Shown: positions 51,713-60,481 of the stretch, one piece after another | Layout: the number at the start of each line of letters is the position of its first letter | Numbering within the stretch: position 1 is the first letter of the stretch | NCBI GenBank assembly: GCA_963821275.1 | Contig: CAWGDF010000004.1 | Span: forward strand, 248,001-312,000 | DNA length: 64,000 bases | Reading direction: 5' to 3' | From: JACVRW01 sp963821275 | GTDB taxonomy: Bacteria; Actinomycetota; Thermoleophilia; Solirubrobacterales; Thermoleophilaceae | The notes under the pieces: model-generated | What the model was told of the DNA's origin: nothing | Databases searched by the model: none | Seen by the model: the letters and a program-made list of their open reading frames with translations, nothing else | Position numbers and translations under genes: made by a program

Positions 51713-52789
51713 GCGACACCGGGCGCTCCGATGTCGTGGTGTCGATATCGGTCCGGACGCTGCTCGTGGCCGCCGGCATCGTCGCGCTCGCCGGAGCGCT
51801 GGCGTCGATCGGGAGCGCGCTGCTGATCATCTTCGTGTCCTTCTTCAGCGTGGCCGTCCTTTCGCCGGTGGCGACGGCGATGGAGCGGCGCCTGCGCTGG
51901 AGCAGGGCGCTGTGCTCGACGGTGCTCGTCCTGGGGATAGTCGTCGCCCTCGCCGCCGTCGTGCTGGTGCTCGCGCAGGCGATCGGCGACGCGGTGCGCG
52001 GGTTCAGCCACGACCTGCCGCGGATCGTGGATGACGTGAGGCACAGCGATGTGGGGGACTTCCTCAACGGTGGCAGCGGCTCGCTCGACACGTTGAGGGA
52101 GCACGCGACCGACATCACCAGGGGCGTGGCCACGGTCTCGGGCGGCGTCGCCGATGTCGGCGTGTCGGCCTTCGGGGCGGTGACGCTGTTCTTCTCGGTC
52201 ATCTTCCTGACGCTGTTCGGCCTGATCGACGAGCCGCGCGTACGCGACTGGATCGGGGGCCTGATGTACCGCGACAGCCGGGAGCGCTACCTGGACGTGA
52301 CGAATCGAATCGTCAACACGACCTCGCGCTACATGCTCGGCAACCTCGCCATCTCGGTGATCTGCGGGACCGTTTACGGCGTCACCGCGGTCATTCTCGA
52401 CTCTGCCGTACCCGCTCGCCCTGGCGCTGATCGCGGGGCTCCTCGACCTCATCCCTACGGTCGGGGCCACGATCGCCGGCATCATCATCGGGGTCGTCGC
52501 GCTGTCGGTCAGCGTCGAGGCTCTGGTCGTCTTCGCGATCGTGATGGTGGTCTACCAGCAGATCGAGAACTACGTCCTGCAGCCGACGATCATCGGAAAG
52601 GCCGCCCACGTCTCGGGCTTCACCGTGCTCGTCAGCGTGCTGGCGTTCGGAGCGCTGTTCGGCTTCATAGGGGCGATCATCGGCGTGCCGATCGCAGCGG
52701 GGCTCCAGATACTCGTCGAGGAGCTCACCGCGGCCAGGAGGGCTCGCGTCGCGGCCGCCGACCTCGCTGAACAGCAGCAGCCGGCCTGA
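51709..52789 (+). CDS. AI-2E-family transporter, frameshifted
   Basis: A polytopic membrane protein of about 359 residues. Frame 1 covers MSDTGRSDVVVSISVRTLLV to SVICGTVYGVTAVIL; at about 52399-52402 one extra base occurs. The family's LPYPLALALIAGLLDLIPTVG loop and the end (MVVYQQIENYVLQP, GAIIGVPIAAGLQILVEEL) follow in the next frame to 52789. The span is 3n+1. These proteins export signalling molecules or Na+/H+; the function here is unknown. Coupled to the Kup-like fragment. Confidence 0.82.
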
Positions 52790-52798
52790 CTGCCCTCA

Positions 52799-52827
52799 AT
52801 CACGCAAAGCGTGTGACGACGGCTCAC
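52799..52827 (+). promoter_or_regulatory. 29-bp element, copy b
   Basis: ATCACGCAAAGCG followed by TGTGACGACGGCTCAC, then ACA. It contains TGTGA-N7-TCACA exactly. It begins 9 bp after the AI-2E stop and lies 53 bases before the hdeD GTG. Confidence 0.7.
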
Positions 52828-52880
52828 ACATGTGGCCCGGATCATCGGTCGCGACAACAAACCACACCCTGGAGGTAATC

Positions 52881-53477
52881 GTGAGCGAACACGCCGCAAC
52901 ACCACAATTCGCAACACCTTCCATCCCGTCGCCGCGCGAAGCGGTGCGCAAAGCCACCGGCTACTGGTGGGTCCTGCTGACCGCCGGAATCGCATGGGTC
53001 GCCGTCGCGCTGGTCATTCTTCAGTTCGACCAGGCGTCCGTGACCACCGTCGGCATCCTCGTCGGGCTCATGTTCCTGGCCCTCGGCATCGAGAACATCG
53101 CGCTCTCGACGCTGGACGTGCCGGCGCGCTGGGTCTGGGCGCTGTTCGGCGGGCTGTTCACCGTTTCAGCCATCGTCTGCTTCGCCAACCCGGAGGACAC
53201 GTTCGCCGGCCTGGCCGACATCCTCGGCTTTCTGTTCCTGATCGTCGGCGTCTGGTGGATGATTCGCGCTTTTCTCGAGCGCGCGATCAACCCGCTCTGG
53301 TGGCTGGGGCTGATCTCGGGGATCCTGATGACCGCGCTCGCCTTCTGGACCTCGGGCCAGTTCTTCATCCACAAGGCGTACGTGCTCCTGGTCTTCGCTG
53401 GCATCTGGGCGCTGATGCAGGGCATCACGAACATCGTGCGGGCATTCCAGATCCGCGCGCTGCGCAAGGAGCTGTGA
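52881..53477 (+). CDS. HdeD-family (DUF308) membrane protein
   Basis: A 198-residue protein with six predicted helices in HdeD style: YWWVLLTAGIAWVAVALVIL, VGILVGLMFLALGIENIAL, WVWALFGGLFTVSAIVCFA, LGFLFLIVGVWWMIRAFLE and others. The family is linked to acid and envelope stress. The GTG is chosen because TGGAGG sits 5 bases before it; an ATG at 52830 would place the element's last base almost in the gene. It is followed after 12 bp by the amphi-Trp gene. Confidence 0.87.
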   Translation: MSEHAATPQFATPSIPSPREAVRKATGYWWVLLTAGIAWVAVALVILQFDQASVTTVGILVGLMFLALGIENIALSTLDVPARWVWALFGGLFTVSAIVCFANPEDTFAGLADILGFLFLIVGVWWMIRAFLERAINPLWWLGLISGILMTALAFWTSGQFFIHKAYVLLVFAGIWALMQGITNIVRAFQIRALRKEL

Positions 53478-53489
53478 CGGAGCTCAACC

Positions 53490-53717
53490 GTGCCGGAGTT
53501 CAAGCAAGACGAATGGCTGTCACGTCAGCAGGCCGCTGAGCGGCTGATCGACATCGCGTACGCACTGACCGCCGGCGGCCCGCTCGAGCTGATCGCAGCG
53601 GGCCGCCGGATCACGGTCCCGGTCGAGAAGGAGCTGCGTTTGGAGCGGTGGCTGAGGTCGAACGGCGACCGGGTGGAGCTCGAGCTCGAGCTGAGCTGGT
53701 CGGCCGCCGATGGGTGA
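53490..53717 (+). CDS. Amphi-Trp domain protein
   Basis: A 75-residue protein with the amphi-Trp pattern: MSRQQAAERLIDIAYALTAGG-like helix (residues 10-30), PLELIAAGRRITVPV, and the closing VELELELSWSA strand with Trp. The family function is not known; members occur with stress genes. It starts with GTG and is co-directional with hdeD, so it is likely in the same transcript. Confidence 0.8.
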   Translation: MPEFKQDEWLSRQQAAERLIDIAYALTAGGPLELIAAGRRITVPVEKELRLERWLRSNGDRVELELELSWSAADG

Positions 53718-53720
53718 GGC

Positions 53721-56383
53721 TCAGCGCCGCACCGCTCCAGGTGCAACCAGCCCGAGCTCGCGTGCGCGAGCGACGGCCTCGCTGCGCGTATGAGCGTCGA
53801 GCTTCGCGTAGATGTGGCGCATGTGCGTCCGGACGGTGTTAGTGGACACCACCAGCTCGGACGCGATCTCCGACGCGGTCAGGTTGCTCGGCAGGTACCT
53901 GACCACGCGCAGCTCGGCCTCGCTCAATTCATCCCGCAGCGGCGCATCCGATCCACGCTGAGGAGAGGCGCGCCCGGCCAGCGCGTCGAGGATCGTCGAG
54001 ATGAGCGTCGCGTGGGCGGTCCGATGTTTCGGGTGGCGCTCGAGCAGCTCCCGGCTTGGCCACAGCATGAAGGGCAGGATGAGGCCGTCCGGCTCAGCGA
54101 GCTCCAGCGTCGCCTCGAGCGCCTCCTCCGCCGCGCGCCGGTCGCCGAGCCGATCGCTGGCCTTGGCTTGGAGCAGGAGTGCCTCGGCGCGCGCCCAGCG
54201 CTTGTACAGGGCCGGCGCAGAACCGTCGAGTACGGGCGCCAGCGCCTCGATCGCCTCTTCCGGGTTGTCCTTCACGAGCTCCAGAGCCGCGAGCGCGATG
54301 CGGACTCCGGCGCGGTTACGCTGTTCCGCGCTCAAACGGGCGATCTCGAGTTGTGCGGACTCCGTGTCGCCCATTCGCACCCGTACCTGGAGAGCGCGCC
54401 CGTGCACGTCGACCGTGAACACGTGCTCGCTGGCGAGCAGCCGTTCGAGGCTCTGCGCGCGCGCGAACTCCGCCAGCGCTTCGTCGAAGCGGCCCTCGCC
54501 GAAGCGCAGCATGCCGCGGGCGTGTTGGAGCACGACCTCGGTCCCCCGGTCGGCTGCCGTGCGTAGCGACTCCTCCGCGCGCGTGAGATGGCGCTCGGCT
54601 TCGCCGAAGCGCCCCATCCGCACGAGCGCCATGCCGGCCATCGCGAACGCGCCGGTCGTGATCGACTGGCTGGTCCAGCCGTGCTCCTCGGCAATCGCGA
54701 GTGCCCGCTCGCTCAGCTCGAGCGCGAGCGGCAGCGGCTGCCCGGTGAGCGGCGCGGCGAGTGCGAGGTGCGCGAGGCAGCCGACCTCGATGAACGGCCG
54801 TGAGATCCGGCGCGTGCGGTCGAGGGCGTCCTCGAGGTGCTGCCGTGCGTCGTCGGGATGGCCGGCCCACAGTTCCGCGATGCCCAGGTTCATCAGTGCG
54901 AGTGCCCAGTAATCCGGCCGTACGGGCAGCTCGTTTGCGTCTGCCGTAGCGCTGATCGCTGCCTCCAGTGCGCGCATTGCTTCCTGAGCCTCGGGCAGAT
55001 CGTTGCGCCGGCGGGCGAGCTCGCCGTCGATGACGGCCAGGTACACGTCGAAGACGCGCCGTCTGTCTGCGGGAGCCGCTGCCGCCAGTCGCCGAGCGAC
55101 GGCGAATTGGGCGGCGGCCTCGTCGAGTTCGCCGTGAAGGATGCTGTCGATCGCAAGCGCGGCCGCGAGGTTCCCGTCGCCCACATGGGCGTCGGCCGGG
55201 AACACGCCAAGCAGCGCGTGGAGCGTCTCGCCCCGGCCGGCCATCGTCAGCGTGAAGTAGTTGTCCATGAGCAGGCGTCCAGCCGGTTCCCAGTCACCGG
55301 CCGCTTGATAGTGGCGGACGGCTTCGACGACGTCGCCCTCCTGTTCGTGCCAGGCGGCCGCGGCGCGGTGCAGCGAGGGGATCGTCGCCGGCGCGACGCG
55401 CCGCAATTCGAGGCGCAGGAGATCGGCGAACAGGTGGTGGTAGCGGAACCAAGTACGGCCGGCGTCCAGTGCGGTGACGAAGGCGTTCTGGTCTTCGAGC
55501 CGCTGGAGGATCGCCTCGGCCCCCGTGCCACCGGTGAGCACGTCGGCCAGCGCGCCGCTGACGCGCTCCAGGACCGACGTGCGCAAGAAGCAGGTCGCGC
55601 ACCTCCGGCGCCTGGCGCTCCAGCACCTCCGCGAGGAGGTAGCCCGCCACTGTCCGCTCGCTGCCGGAGAACTCGGATACAAAGCGCTCCGGGTCGGGGT
55701 GGGCGGCCAGGGAGATCGCCGCCAGCCGCAAACCGGCCGCCCATCCCTCGGTGCGTTCGTGCAGCGAGGCCACGGCCTGATCCGACAGAGTGATCCCGCC
55801 GGCGCGGTAAAGCGCGCGGGTTTCGTCGAGCGAGAAGCGCAGATCGGGCCCACGCAGCTCCGTCAGCCTCGCCCGCGAGCCTCAGGCGGTGCAGGCCGAG
55901 TGCCGGCTCCTCGCGCGTCGCGAGCAGGATCCGGACCTGTGCCGGTGGCCGCGTGATCAGCATCTCCAGCCAGGCGAGCGCGTCTTCCGAGTCGAGCTCG
56001 TGCAGGTCGTCGATCACCAGTTCGACCGGCTGCTCGAGCCGCTCCAACTGCTCCAGGAGCCGCTCTACCACCACCGCGCCCGCGAAGCCCGGCGCCGGAC
56101 TGACCCGCTCGATCACGTCATCGCCGGCGGCGTCGGCCAGGGCGTCGATCACGTGAAGCCAGAACCGTTGCGCGTCACGCTCACCGCGCTCGACGGTGAC
56201 CCACGCGACAGCCTCGTCGGTTTCCGCGGCCCATGACCGCAGCAGAACGGTCTTCCCGCTTCCCGCAGGTGCGCAGACGAGCGTGACGGTGCCCGGAGCG
56301 GCGGCTGACAGCCGCTCGAAGAGAACGGGTCGCGAAACGAACCGATCCGCCGACGATCGCGTCTGCTGCTGGGTATCGGCCAA
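53721..56383 (-). CDS. MalT-like (LAL) LuxR-family regulator, two frameshifts
   Basis: A large ATP-binding LuxR regulator of about 886 residues. N-terminal ATPase: Walker A APAGSGKTVLL, then VELVIDDLHELDSEDALAWLE. Middle: TPR-like helical sensor (LHRAAAAWHEQEGDVVEAVRHYQ and on). C-terminal LuxR HTH: LSEAELRVVRYLPSNLTASEIASELVVSTNTVRTHMRHIY. The frame breaks twice, at about 55867 (extra base in GAGGCTG) and about 55587 (extra base in CTTCTTG); the span is 3n+2. It is divergent from the DUF1269 gene with element copy c 25 bp from its start. It is the best candidate to control the 29-bp element regulon, if intact. Confidence 0.82.
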
Positions 56384-56407
56384 ATCCCCAATAAAGACTC
56401 TCCCACA

Positions 56408-56436
56408 ATCACACGAAGTTTGTGATGACCGCTCAC
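56408..56436 (+). promoter_or_regulatory. 29-bp element, copy c
   Basis: ATCACACGAAGT followed by TTGTGATGACCGCTCAC. It has two perfect dyads that share the central half-site: TCACA-N7-TGTGA and TGTGA-N7-TCACA. It lies 25 bp from the LuxR start and 58 bases before the DUF1269 ATG, reading toward DUF1269. Confidence 0.7.
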
Positions 56437-56494
56437 ACGCTCCGGCGAGAGCCTTGGACCGTCCCTGAAAGCACTCAAAGAAAGGTTGGTCCCA

Positions 56495-57145
56495 ATGACC
56501 CCCGACTACTTCTCACCGGACAACGTGCTGGTCGTCACCTTCGGCGAAGACCCGGAGAACGACAAGAACGCCTACCAGGCGCTCACCGACCTGAAGCAGC
56601 TCGATTCCCAGGACCAGATCAAGATCACTGGCGCTGCCGTCGTCACGCGTGACGGCGAGGGCCGCGTCGACGTCAAGAGCGATGTTGGCGAGGACCCCTA
56701 CGTCGGCACCGCGAGCGGCGGCCTGATCGGCCTGCTGGTCGGGATCATCGGCGGCCCGCTCGGCATGCTGCTCGGCGGAGCGTACGGAATGCTCGTCGGA
56801 TCGCTGTTCGACATCGATGAGGTCGATACGACGGAATCGGTCCTCGGCGAGATCTCGAAGCAGGTCCAGCCGACGAGGACCGCGGTCCTCGCTCAGGTCA
56901 CCGAGCAGGGCCCCGAGGTCATCGACGCCGCGATGGCACGGCTTGGTGGCGAGGTCCTGCGCCGGCCGGCGGTCGACGTCGAGGAGGAGATCGCCGCGGC
57001 CGAGGAGGCGCAGCGGAAGGCCAAGCACGAGGCTCGCAAGGAGCTGCGTGAGGCTCGCGTCGAGAAGACCAAGGCGGACGCACACGCCAAGGTCGAGGAG
57101 ATGAAGGCGAAGCTCCGTCGACCCAAGGCAGGCACGAGCGCATAG
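56495..57145 (+). CDS. DUF1269 membrane-linked protein
   Basis: 216 residues. The N-terminus VLVVTFGEDPENDKNAYQAL starts a ferredoxin-like domain. A glycine-zipper hydrophobic hairpin (GGLIGLLVGIIGGPLGMLLGG, residues about 75-105) is typical of DUF1269. A long charged helix (EEIAAAEEAQRKAKHEARKE onward, about 165-216) ends the protein. Expressed under stress in other bacteria; function unknown. It is a probable target of element copy c. Confidence 0.85.
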   Translation: MTPDYFSPDNVLVVTFGEDPENDKNAYQALTDLKQLDSQDQIKITGAAVVTRDGEGRVDVKSDVGEDPYVGTASGGLIGLLVGIIGGPLGMLLGGAYGMLVGSLFDIDEVDTTESVLGEISKQVQPTRTAVLAQVTEQGPEVIDAAMARLGGEVLRRPAVDVEEEIAAAEEAQRKAKHEARKELREARVEKTKADAHAKVEEMKAKLRRPKAGTSA

Positions 57146-57161
57146 CTCTCCCACCGCAGGC

Positions 57162-57191
57162 GGCGGCGCGCTCGCTCCAGGGCGCGCCGCC
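57162..57191 (+). terminator. GC hairpin after DUF1269
   Basis: GGCGGCGCGC (57162-57171), a 10-base loop, and GCGCGCCGCC (57182-57191) form a perfect 10-bp stem 16 bp after the DUF1269 stop. A short T run (CATCTTGG) follows weakly. Confidence 0.6.
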
Positions 57192-57221
57192 ATCTTGGGG
57201 CGGTGAGTCCACGAGCAACGA

Positions 57222-57247
57222 GGAAAGCCCGCGGTTGCGGGCTTTCC
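57222..57247. terminator. Strong symmetric terminator downstream of tRNA-Phe
   Basis: GGAAAGCCCGC, loop GGTT, GCGGGCTTTCC: a perfect 11-bp stem with A/T at the base on both sides. It works in either direction and most likely ends the minus-strand tRNA-Phe transcript. Confidence 0.75.
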
Positions 57248-57251
57248 CATG

Positions 57252-57290
57252 CGCCCAGGGAGATTCGAACTCCTACGACCCGTAAAGGTC
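57252..57290 (-). other. tRNA-like 3' remnant
   Basis: Minus strand: GGAGTTCGAATCTCC looks like a T-arm and is followed by CTGGGCGC, like an acceptor strand; GGTCGTAG before it resembles a variable loop. A matching 5' acceptor (GCGCCCA) is not found within 150 bases, and the anticodon arm does not fold. It is read as a broken tRNA end, between tRNA-Phe and the terminator. Confidence 0.35.
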
Positions 57291-57441
57291 ACCAGGCCCT
57301 CAAACTTGTCTCGACGGCAGGACTCATCCGGCTCGGAAACCCGCACACCGGCCCAGCCCACTGGCGCCAACGCGAGTCAGCCCAAGCCAACTCGCGTCTT
57401 CCGGTAGTTGGAGGGCCTTCCGCGACTCTCCGCGGAGTAAA

Positions 57442-57514
57442 TGGCGAGGGCCAGAATCGAACTGGCGACACCACGATTTTCAGTCGTGTGCTCTACCAAC
57501 TGAGCTACCTCGCC
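57442..57514 (-). tRNA. tRNA-Phe (GAA anticodon)
   Basis: A 73-nt minus-strand tRNA. The acceptor is GGCGAGG/CCTCGCC plus discriminator A, the D arm GCTCAGTTGGTAGAGC, the anticodon loop CTGAAAA giving GAA, and the T arm CCAGTTCGATTCTGG. CCA is not encoded. All four stems pair. A terminator lies about 195 bp downstream. Confidence 0.95.
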
Positions 57515-57646
57515 GTGGTGGCCCGCCGATGGTAGCGCCGCCCGGAGCGCCGGTTCGGGACCTCGCGCCGGCCGCCCGCTCACCGCTCGCCGTGGCTGAG
57601 GCGCCGGATCCGGCGTGGCGGACAAGCTGAGAGAGTGCAGGGTGAC

Positions 57647-58939
57647 ATGACCGAGATCGCCGGGCGGAGGGGTGACCGGGAGACCGTCTTTACCGTCGAG
57701 GCCACCCCGATCAAGTTCGGGCCGGGGGCTGTCGACGACGCGGGCTGGGAGCTCAAGCGGATGGGGGTGACGCGAGCGATGCTCGTCAGCGACCCGGGCG
57801 TCGTCGAGGTGGGGATCACCGAGCGGGTCAGGAAGCTGATCGAGGCCGAGGGGATCGAGGTCGAGGTCTTCGATCGGGCCCACGTGGAACCGACCGCCGA
57901 GTCGCTGCAGGAGGCCGCGGACTTCGCGGTCGAGGGTGGCTTCGACGGCTTCGTCGCCGTGGGCGGGGGCTCGAGCATCGACACGGCCAAGGTCGCCGAT
58001 CTAGTCTCAAGCCACCCGGCGCCGATCATGGATTACGTCAATCCGCCTGTCGGCGAGGGACGCACTCCGCCTGGCCCGCTGAAGCCGCTGCTGGCGATTC
58101 CCACCACCTCGGGGACGGGCTCGGAGGCCACCACGGTCGCGATCCTGGACCTCCCCGACCAGAAGGTGAAGACCGGCATATCGCACCGCTACCTGCGCCC
58201 CCACCAGGGAATCGTCGACCCGGAGCTGACCAAGACGCTCCCCGGCGCGGTCACCTCGTCCTGCGGGCTCGACGTGGTCTGTCACGCGGCGGAGTCGTTC
58301 ATCTCACGCCCGTACGACACGCGCGACAAGCCCGGATCCCCGGACGAGCGGCCGCCCTACCAGGGAGCCAACCCCGTGTCCGACCTCTGGTCGGAGCGTG
58401 CGCTGGAGTACGGGGGCAGGTACCTGCGCAGGGCGGTGGCCGACGCCGACGACACCGAGGCCCGCGGCGCGATGATGCTGGCCGCGACGCTGGCGGGCAT
58501 CGGCTTCGGCTCCGCGGGCGTCCACATCCCGCACTCGATCGCCTACCCGGTGGCCTCGCTCAAGCACGACTACCAGCCGCCGGGCTACGAGAGCGACCAC
58601 CCGTTCGTTCCGCACGGCTGGTCGGTCATCGTGTCCTCTCCGGCGGCCTTCCGGTTCACCTACCCCGCCGATCCGGAGAAGCACCGCCGCGCCGCGGAGC
58701 TGATTGCCGGCGAACCCGTCCCGGAGGCGGACGAGAGCACCCTGCCGGAGGTGCTGACGGACCTCATGCGGGACGTGGAGGCGCCGAGCGGCATCCGCGA
58801 GCTCGGCTACACCGAGAACGACATCGAGGCGATCGTCGAGGGAGCGCTCAAGCAGCAGCGGCTGCTGGTGGTCTCCCCGCGCGAGGCGGGGCCGGTCGAG
58901 CTCGCGACGATCGTCGGCGAGTCGATGGACAATTGGTAG
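57647..58939 (+). CDS. Hydroxyacid-oxoacid transhydrogenase (iron alcohol dehydrogenase family)
   Basis: A 430-residue Fe-ADH family enzyme like ADHFE1, which couples oxidation of 4-hydroxybutyrate to reduction of 2-oxoglutarate. ETVFTVEATPIKFGPGAVDD is the family's N-terminus. GFVAVGGGSSIDTAKVADL binds the nucleotide, PTTSGTGSEATTVAI follows, and metal ligands sit in the GLDVVCHAAESF and GVHIPHSIAYPVAS regions. An ATG 4 bases after AGGG is used as the start; a GTG 12 bases upstream is also possible. Confidence 0.88.
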   Translation: MTEIAGRRGDRETVFTVEATPIKFGPGAVDDAGWELKRMGVTRAMLVSDPGVVEVGITERVRKLIEAEGIEVEVFDRAHVEPTAESLQEAADFAVEGGFDGFVAVGGGSSIDTAKVADLVSSHPAPIMDYVNPPVGEGRTPPGPLKPLLAIPTTSGTGSEATTVAILDLPDQKVKTGISHRYLRPHQGIVDPELTKTLPGAVTSSCGLDVVCHAAESFISRPYDTRDKPGSPDERPPYQGANPVSDLWSERALEYGGRYLRRAVADADDTEARGAMMLAATLAGIGFGSAGVHIPHSIAYPVASLKHDYQPPGYESDHPFVPHGWSVIVSSPAAFRFTYPADPEKHRRAAELIAGEPVPEADESTLPEVLTDLMRDVEAPSGIRELGYTENDIEAIVEGALKQQRLLVVSPREAGPVELATIVGESMDNW

Positions 58940-58969
58940 CGCGCCCGCGCTTTCGCCAACGGCTCGAAG

Positions 58970-60481
58970 ATGACTCTGCTCGCTGAAGTCGTCGCCGCGT
59001 CGCAGGAGGTGACAGAGACGCGCTCGCGCTCTCGGAAGGTCGCGGTCCTCGCCGACCTACTGCGGCGGCTCGACCCGCAGGAGGTGCCGCCGGCGGTCGG
59101 CTTCCTGGCCGGCGTGCCTCGGCAGGGCCGGGTAGGCGTCGGGTACTCGACGATCTACGGGATCGAGCCTGCGGCGGCCCGGCACCCGTCGCTGACCGTG
59201 GACGAGCTCGACCGCGCGATCGCGGGCGTCCAGGGGACCACCGGCGCCGGATCAGCGGCCAGGCGCAGGCAGATCCTCAGCGATCTCCTCGGCAGGGCGA
59301 CGCAGCCCGAGGCGGACTTCATCAGGCGGCTCTTCACGGGCGAGCTGAGGCAGGGCGCGCTGTCGGGGTTGATGGTCGACGCGGTCGCGCGGGCGGCCGG
59401 CCTTTCGGGCGAGCTCACGCGCCGGGCGCTGATGCTCTCCGGGGATCTCTCGCACACGGCGGAGATCGCAATCAGCCAGGGAGAGGACGGGCTTCGCGAG
59501 GTGGGGTTCGAGATCTTCCGGCCGATTTTCCCGATGTTGGCTTCGACCGCGGCGAGCGTCCCGGATGCCGTCGCGAGCTTCGAGCGGGCATCGGTGGAGT
59601 GGAAGCTCGACGGGATCCGCATCCAGATACATCGCCGCGGCGAGGAGGTCCAGATCTACACGCGGAACCTCAACGAGATCACCGATGCGCTGCCCGGGAT
59701 CGCCGAGGCGGTGCGGAGGCTGCCGCTCACCGCGGCGGTCCTCGACGGCGAGGCCCTGTGGATGGACCTGGACCGGCCTGCCGCCTTCCAGGACACGGTC
59801 TCGCAGATCGACAGCGGGGCGCCGCCGGAGGGGGTGGTCACGTTCCTATTCGACGTCCTGCATGTCGAGGGCGAGGACCTGCTCGACACACCGCTCGAGG
59901 AGCGCGCCGCCCGGCTCGAGGAGATCGCCCCGCAGCTCAAGATCCCGAGCGTGATCACCTCCGACCCCGACGCCGCTCAGCGCATGATGGACGAGGCGCT
60001 GAGCGCAGGACACGAAGGCGTCGTGGTCAAGGACGCGGCGTCCCCGTACAAGGCCGGCCGCCGCGGCAAGGCGTGGCGCAAGGTCAAGCCGGTGCGGACG
60101 TACGACCTGGTCGTGCTCGGCGCCGAGTGGGGCCACGGCCGCCGCCGGGGCTGGCTCTCGAATCTCCACCTCGGCGCCCGCGACCCAGGCGGCGGCGGGT
60201 TTCAGATGGTGGGCAAGTGCTTCAAGGGGCTGACCGACGAGCTGCTGGAGTGGCAGACGAGGGAATTGCTCGCGCGCGAGACCGGCCGGGAGGGGATCGC
60301 GGTGCACGTGCGCCCCGAGCTGGTAGTCGAGATCGCGCTGGACGGAGTCCAGTCCTCCACGCGTTACGCGGGCGGAGTGGCGCTGCGGTTCGCGCGCGTA
60401 AAGCGCTATCGCCCGGACAAGCGTCCCGAGGAAGCGGACGCGATTGACGATCTGCGGGCGCTGCTTCCAACACGAGGGTGA
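58970..60481 (+). CDS. lig: ATP-dependent DNA ligase
   Basis: A 503-residue ligase of the archaeal/LigB type. The N-terminal helical DNA-binding domain spans about 1-190. The adenylation domain has the nucleotide-attacking Lys212 in EWKLDGIRIQIH, then YTRNLNEIT, LDGEALW, TFLFDVLHVEG, EGVVVKDAASPYKAGRRGKAWRKVK. The C-terminal OB fold ends ALRFARVKRYRPDK. The family is about 507 residues long. The stop overlaps the GTG of the BTAD gene (GTGA). Confidence 0.95.
   Translation: MTLLAEVVAASQEVTETRSRSRKVAVLADLLRRLDPQEVPPAVGFLAGVPRQGRVGVGYSTIYGIEPAAARHPSLTVDELDRAIAGVQGTTGAGSAARRRQILSDLLGRATQPEADFIRRLFTGELRQGALSGLMVDAVARAAGLSGELTRRALMLSGDLSHTAEIAISQGEDGLREVGFEIFRPIFPMLASTAASVPDAVASFERASVEWKLDGIRIQIHRRGEEVQIYTRNLNEITDALPGIAEAVRRLPLTAAVLDGEALWMDLDRPAAFQDTVSQIDSGAPPEGVVTFLFDVLHVEGEDLLDTPLEERAARLEEIAPQLKIPSVITSDPDAAQRMMDEALSAGHEGVVVKDAASPYKAGRRGKAWRKVKPVRTYDLVVLGAEWGHGRRRGWLSNLHLGARDPGGGGFQMVGKCFKGLTDELLEWQTRELLARETGREGIAVHVRPELVVEIALDGVQSSTRYAGGVALRFARVKRYRPDKRPEEADAIDDLRALLPTRG

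Noticed and set aside
57252..57441. tmRNA or complete second tRNA
   Set aside because: No tag-like reading frame, no matching 5' acceptor and no foldable anticodon arm were found.
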